From Nansenia antarctica (taxonomy: Eukaryota; Chordata; Actinopteri; Argentiniformes; Microstomatidae), in assembly GCA_963989245.1 (NCBI GenBank), contig OZ022339.1:27510048-27574047 (forward strand): a DNA stretch of 64,000 bases. Reading direction: 5' to 3'. The translations under genes and the position numbers were made by a program. Below are positions 60,301 through 64,000 of the stretch, piece after piece; the first letter of the stretch is position 1; each line of letters begins with the position of its first letter. The notes beneath the pieces are model-generated. The model worked only from the letters and a program-made list of their open reading frames with translations. It did no database searches and had not been told where the DNA came from.

Positions 60301-61130
60301 CTGAGCAAATGTTGTCTAAGTGCCCGTGGCAGGAGTACAAGTCTGACACGGGAAAGCCTTACTACTACAACTCCCAGACTAAGGAGTCCCGGTGGTGGCG
60401 CTACCGTGCCATGGCGGCAACAGCTGTTGCCGAGGAACACCTGCAGGTGGCCATGCACCCTCACGTTGCCGAGGTCAGCATTGACGCACCCGTCCACTCC
60501 GTCGAGTACACGTCAGCCATGAAAGTCTCAGCCAGTATTGTAGACGCCTCCAAGGAGGAAAGGCCGGAGTTGGCGAAGAAAACGTACAAGTGGAACCCAA
60601 AAGAGGAGGCCAAGCAGGCCTTCAAAGAGCTTCTGGAGGAGGATGGTGGTTCATCCGACGCGTCATGGGAGCAAACCATGAGAATGATCATCAACGACCC
60701 ACGCTACAGCGCCCTGCCCAAGCTGAGTGAGAAGAAGCAAGCGTTTAAGGCCTACAAGGCTAAGAAGGAGAAGGAACAAGCCAAGCAGCTCAGGAAGAGG
60801 AACTGGGAGGCGCTGAAGAGCATTCTGGACAACATGGCCAGCGTCACCTACCGCACCACCTGGTCCGAGGCCCAGCAGTACCTGCTGGACAACCCCACCT
60901 TCGTTGAGTACGAGGAGCTGGAGAACATGGACCAGGAAGACGCTCTGATCTGCTTCGAGGAGCACATCCGCGCCCTGGAGAAGGAGGAGAAGCAGAAGAC
61001 TCTGCTGAGGGAGAGAGACCACTTGTCCGAAGGTGCCGTGGTACTGGTGATCGACCAGTCCCTTCCACGCGCCGCCTGGCAGACAGGCAGAGTGACCAAG
61101 GTCCTATCACCTCATACCTCACGCTGCTAG
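57321..61130 (+). CDS. Gag-protease-PRPF40A (WW/FF) fusion polyprotein, 1269 aa
   Basis: A single open frame. About 1-165: acidic/Pro/Ser-rich. 170-286: Glu/Arg-rich coiled coil with three tandem RLQMNGAERAAERQRQ-type units. About 390-575: DUF1759-type Gag. 639-700: Cys/His knuckles (CPYCTSEHWFNEC, CWNCGRDHLAKNC, CNRCEEVH). About 755-900: DUF1758 aspartic protease with YAVLDDGSERT near 763. From about 925: host-type sequence, with WW1 (W962, second signature Trp replaced by Gly in KQSSGEKPDD), WW2 (W1003, W1025), a linker, an FF domain (about 1086-1140, KQAFKELL...WEQTMRMIINDPRY) and another FF (about 1159-1215, NWEALKSILDN...YLLDNPTF). 1231-1269: BEL Pol C-terminal tail (GAVVLVIDQSLPRAAW). 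RT, RNase H and integrase are absent. In PRPF40A, WW domains bind proline-rich splicing factors and FF domains bind phosphorylated RNA polymerase II tails. Confidence 0.9.
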   Translation: MAERSQPDQTVTPPSPPPEPEPRPQRVPRLPPRLQEYELELESSLSGSEERTPRDTVVGEAEVSAGARVASTETALKEHQPEDEMAEPQGFAVETEEQEGEARSDSACGRKREGLSLNDLPPSTARSRPSSCRSVASYRSRASVGSPASGADSLHSRGSCAALSECMRQQAEMALERERQQAETAFERERLQFERERERERLQMNGAERAAERQRQEALERERLQMNGAERAAERQRQEASERERIQYERERLQMEGAERAAERQMAREQLHAEKMEEMMQTMRDVCISRTPSARSSRASSARPSRVPSPEPPADGSMTPAMTVQLQAQLTTWKEEDQGPDRYAAQREPASLPGRGAIPQERSTPLGPPVHQNACRPDTQTVTPAPMIHYRMFPQVEGPKFPFFKDEDRSQYVELRICLDTLLDNSCSESYKYAILLQHVRNPRAHNMVLAHASTPTPYTRALADLDARYGRPWNHALAELQALEQQAPIKDDRALDDFALRVHTLVGMLKTQGPAGASEINSTSNVERLLRKIPRFRQERFRRQQRVRNPGKLGLSMAAFAEFLLEEVHDTNVDAMGYAEPKKEREKGDRWDRPSSNRGRPVGVLHTEEEPRRERKARPEGKDSSQPPQKGRRGPPPCPYCTSEHWFNECSDFNNLSTEDKQRWLEENQRCWNCGRDHLAKNCTLRRKCNRCEEVHLNILHEVSLARSTEGTRSPRSGRAPEEETPVYYLDSPQSSGSKVLLKVVKVRLHHNNAVYDTYAVLDDGSERTILLQGAVRQLGLQGTAEKLTLRTIRRDLKEVTGARINFSISPAGRPSDRHRLQNVFTADQLALSRYDYPLERLRARYPHLRRVDLHPIEGAEPTLLIGSDNAELIVSLRPPLRGPRGCPMAVKTALGWALQGATEGRDRDGRATSSLHVRTEEANQPTGPPGVESIAASAPGTVSTTNGSPQDDQPKKKPLWTEHKSLDGKTYFYNTETKQSSGEKPDDLKSPAEQMLSKCPWQEYKSDTGKPYYYNSQTKESRWWRYRAMAATAVAEEHLQVAMHPHVAEVSIDAPVHSVEYTSAMKVSASIVDASKEERPELAKKTYKWNPKEEAKQAFKELLEEDGGSSDASWEQTMRMIINDPRYSALPKLSEKKQAFKAYKAKKEKEQAKQLRKRNWEALKSILDNMASVTYRTTWSEAQQYLLDNPTFVEYEELENMDQEDALICFEEHIRALEKEEKQKTLLRERDHLSEGAVVLVIDQSLPRAAWQTGRVTKVLSPHTSRC
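60097..61012 (+). other. Captured host segment: PRPF40A-like WW and FF domains
   Basis: Begins about PPGVESIAASAPG and runs through WTEHKSLDGKTYFYNTETKQ, CPWQEYKSDTGKPYYYNSQT, KKTYKWNPKEEAKQAFKELL, KEKEQAKQLRKRNWEAL and ALICFEEHIRALEKEE. These blocks are highly conserved in the PRPF40A/FBP11 splicing factor, normally encoded by several exons. Here they are continuous with no introns, so a spliced mRNA was the source. Two in-frame losses relative to the family are inferred: one directly after WW2 (SRW followed by WRYRAMAATA) and one removing a middle FF domain (KAYK joined to AKKEKEQAKQL). Confidence 0.88.
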
Positions 61131-61189
61131 AGCAGCCTAGCCAGTGTGCCTTCTTTAGTTAACTGAAACCGAGGGTTTCATGGGGCGGC

Positions 61190-63197
61190 TGTTGTGAAGG
61201 CCCACAGTTTAGTGCCAGTTTAGTTTCCCCAAACCAGCCCTATTTTGCCCCAGTTATTTCTTTGTTATTTTCTATACTATTTCTGTACGTTTTATGAAGT
61301 GTATGTATTATTCTTGTAATGTTTATGCATATGTTTGATGACGTAGTATATCCGGGGTGTGTCCGTGACCCGGATGCTACGTTCGGTGGTGTATATAAGA
61401 GACGGAAGGGCGGAGTCAGTCAGAGTGTGCGAGAGAAGCAGAACGAGAGAGAAGCAGAACGAGAGATAGTAACGAGAAGCCGATCTAAGATGGCGGATTC
61501 AGCAGCCCGCACACCGTGCAGCAACTGAAGACGCCAGGAAAGCGATTATTGAGTGTACCACTGTAGCCCGTTTAGTTGTGTTCCCGTTGGACCGCCTTGC
61601 CAGCAGCCGGCTGTTCAACGTTGGACCAAGCGAGACGCCAGCTGGACATAATCGTCGCCTCCACGAGCGGACTGCGACTGAACACTGACTCCAGCGGAGC
61701 TTCGACGCGGACCACGCGGACTTGGGCCCTTCACCTCGTGGTGGACCACGAAGACGGCCCTTTCCCTCCGCGTTGCTACGTCACCCCCCCTTTCGTCGGC
61801 TAACTTCATCGACGCACATGCCATCCAACCAGGCCTCAACGCGCACCACAGCCCTGGACTATAAGCCTGTTCAGGCCCGAGACTGTCAGTGAGTGATTGA
61901 GTGCGTGTGTGGCCGGCTGGGAGGGAGGGTATATTTTTTGGGAGATATAGACAGATACCATTTGTGTAATAAATGTGTTGTTCATATGTAATACCGTGTG
62001 TTAGTTGTTTGTAGTTCCAATGCTAATGCTAATTGAATGCTAAAGCTTCGTGCACACCGCGAACCGTGACCCACCGTTCTGACGCAACCTGGTGGGATGG
62101 GCTTGACGCATGTCGCATGCGATGCAGACGCAACATGTGTGCACAGCGGGGGAAGTTTGAACAAAAAGTTTTAACAATGGAGAAGCAATTGATTCTTGCC
62201 GTCTCTGGCCAACCAAAAGTTTGATACAGCTACATGCTGATACAGCTACATGTTGATACATATGTAAGGTGAATAGTGAGTTAACATGTTTATTAGTTGT
62301 ATCCCTTCCTTGTTGTAAAACGTGTTGTTGTTGAACATGTCTGTGACTGAGATAGACTAGATACTACGGAGGATGTTATCATAGTGTCTGTGATGCTAAC
62401 GGCGCCATCTTTGCTAGCCTGTGGAGACGCTATGATAGCATTAGCTCCACACGGATTTAACATGAACAGTAGTAGACTACACTTGTAGTAGTAGTAGTAG
62501 TAGTTGTATAAGGTGAATAGTGACTGGTTATTCAGTACCCAGTCTGGAGACTAGATAGAAAATGAGCTCCTACGTGGGTAACATCATCTCTTATAAGCCC
62601 AGGATACATGATAGCCTTTAGCTAGGCTAGCGAAGTTTCCCACAGAAGTGGGGGGAAAAACGTCAGATTAGATATATAAACTGGTTATTTTGATAAACCG
62701 GATACATTTTGTGAATATATATGGTTACTTTCTCGCCTGAAAACATATAACAACTTCATAAAATGACATATTAACACTTGTAGAGCCAAATTAAAGATTT
62801 TCGCCAATGGCGGATTTTACATCTAAAGGCGAAAGCTCTAGTCAAGAAACTACTTCCGGTTGTTTTGACGGACCCAACGCAACGCAAAAGCTGAAATATT
62901 TTGACTGATTACCGCACCCTGACGGACAAGAAACGCAATGCAGAGCAACGCAACGGATCAACGCAACTGCCCCATTGAGATGAATGACTTCCGGTGCAAC
63001 GCAATGACCTGGTGTGCACGAAGCTTAATGCTAGTTGTTTGAAGGCTAATGCTAATGCTAACGATATTAACTGCTAGTCTAACGGTTTGCTGGCGCCCCC
63101 TGCCTGTATCCTCCTATACTGCCTATTTAGCTCCATTAGTTAGATAACCAGCCCCTTCCTAAATTATACAGTCCTTTTCAGCTACTCCCTGGTTACA
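61190..63197 (+). repeat. 3' LTR of capture element, split by Harbinger-type insertion
   Basis: LTR parts 61190-62043 and 63029-63197 together match the 5' LTR except for one base. Its end is set by identity and by ACAAA at 63198-63202. Confidence 0.92.
62044..63025. mobile_element. PIF/Harbinger-type non-autonomous element
   Basis: Inverted ends AGCTTCGTGCACACC and mirror GGTGTGCACGAAGCT, with 3-bp duplication TAA (62041-62043 and 63026-63028). The empty site TGCTAATGC is present in the 5' LTR. 982 bp, no transposase. The interior near both ends is rich in GACGCAACG-type words. The TAA/TWA duplication points to PIF/Harbinger. Confidence 0.88.
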
Positions 63198-63901
63198 ACA
63201 AATAAAATTTGATTGATTTGATTTGATTTGATATAAATAGATCAACATAATGCAGCACTATCATGCACAGATCAGCCTTAAAACATGTAACGTTAGATAT
63301 AAAACGGAGCGATGTATTTCTACGGAAAGGCTGACTGACGCGGGGCTCATACAATCTCCGCGTTTGTTATAGATACGAGTGCTCCGGTGTCTTACTGGTA
63401 GTCAAATATATTTCTTTATATATACAGCATATGGATGTTACGTGCCTGCCGCTTTCAGTTCTAGTAGTTTAGATCTCGCAACCAGGGAAACGCCGACAGG
63501 TGTTAAAGAGAGCAAGACGCGAATCTACCGGCATTTGACTCATGAGTGAACGGCGAAAATGGCTGGACGGCACAGCTTGGGATTCTATTGAAGATACAGG
63601 GAACTATGTGTGAAAGAGGCTTAAAATGATTTCAACATTTGAAGAGTCAGAAGTGTTCTCTTTGTTGTGTTAACAATACTGATGTAAGTTAGATTTGGTG
63701 AGATCACTATGGAATATTAAATCATCAATCTTTGCTCACTACATAGCCTTTCTTACCTTCAGGTGTGCATGAACTACAGGTTATCAACTGTGAAATTATA
63801 TCTGTTCTCATATCGGTTATCATATCGGTTACCGGCCACGAGAAGCGGGTAAACATCGGTTATCGGTATCGGTTGGAAAAAATGCATATCGTGCATCCCT
63901 A

Positions 63902-64000
63902 ATTGTGACGTCTGCGTCCACTGTCAAAAATCAAACTTTTTTGAATGTCTACTTTGGACGCAGCCATCGGACGCAACGCTGACGCAACGCAACGCTGACA
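63902..64000. other. Flank of hAT copy 2, GACGCAACG-rich
   Basis: After the 8-bp target duplication the sequence is rich in GACGCAACGCTGACGCAACG words. They are inverted relative to GTTGCGTCAAC words at 54340-54440 on the other side, so an older inverted-repeat element may enclose the whole nest. The window ends here. Confidence 0.4.

Larger units (their letters stand above)
56260..63197 (+). mobile_element. BEL/Pao retrotransposon carrying a captured PRPF40A-like segment
   Basis: Flanked by 5-bp target duplication ACAAA (56255-56259 and 63198-63202). Order: 5' LTR 56260-57282; a 2-nt spacer; a 17-nt primer-binding site; one 1269-codon ORF; a short untranslated stretch with a purine-rich CATGGGGCGGC; 3' LTR 61190-63197 (1023 bp plus a 985-bp Harbinger-type insertion with target copy). 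Reading both LTRs side by side I found one difference (G at 56616, T at 61546). The pol region for RT, RNase H and integrase is replaced by host-derived WW/FF sequence, so the element cannot copy itself alone. Confidence 0.93.
55089..63901. mobile_element. hAT-type element, TAGGGATGCACGATATTATC family, copy 2, hosting BEL
   Basis: Inverted ends TAGGGATGCACGATAT and mirror ATCGTGCATCCCTA with exact 8-bp duplication ATTGTGAC (55081-55088 and 63902-63909). Terminal regions match copy 1 (42639-43963), including the shared GCGCTCATGCTGCTGCGCCT block and the AAGAGTCAGAAGTGTTCTCT block at 63640. The element is large only because a BEL retrotransposon with its own nested insertion lies inside (56260-63197). 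Confidence 0.9.

Overview
The window looks like gene-poor, transposon-dense DNA from a teleost fish. The signs are very abundant (CA)n/(GT)n microsatellites, L2/CR1-type LINE 3' ends, a tRNA-derived SINE, hAT, Tc1 and Harbinger-type elements, BEL/Pao elements with nearly identical LTRs, and a FIIND-CARD gene with intron-split exons. A Ty3 element with a Gmr1-like layout and the heavy microsatellite load would fit a cod-like fish, but the species cannot be fixed from this sequence.

Layout. 1-3.8 kb: minisatellite, microsatellites and a LINE fragment. 3.8-11.9 kb: a complete BEL/Pao retrotransposon with a 1912-residue Gag-Pol ORF, whose 5' LTR is split by a 1031-bp hAT-type element. 12.0-13.9 kb: a BED-finger relic, an unclassified inverted-repeat element and satellites. 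14.5-18.4 kb: the clearest host locus, on the minus strand, with spliced exons for an NLRP1/CARD8-type FIIND followed by a CARD; one FIIND exon carries an in-frame TAA. 18.9-30 kb: satellites, including a 23-bp array split by a 5'-truncated Ty3 element, plus LINE 3' ends and small inverted-repeat elements. 30.2-41.7 kb: a possible large hAT-like element holding a signal-peptide-like exon and a chimeric LINE (copy A), then a nearly intact LINE (copy B) split by a hAT element. 41.7-55 kb: LINE debris, hAT elements, a hAT-transposase relic, a Myb/SANT-like relic and satellites. 55.1-63.9 kb: a nested stack of hAT element, tRNA-tailed repeat, BEL/Pao retrotransposon and Harbinger-type insertion.

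Main discovery. The BEL/Pao element at 56260-63197 has two LTRs that differ at one position, a 5-bp target duplication and a tRNA-Tyr primer-binding site. It carries one open frame of 1269 codons: coiled-coil Gag, zinc knuckles and the aspartic protease, then an intronless stretch of a host pre-mRNA splicing factor of the PRPF40A type (two WW domains, FF domains), then the C-terminal tail of BEL Pol. Reverse transcriptase, RNase H and integrase are missing. It reads as a very young, non-autonomous retrotransposon that transduced a host mRNA and makes a Gag-protease-WW/FF fusion. The nearby intact BEL element is a different family, but it shows that this class has been active recently.
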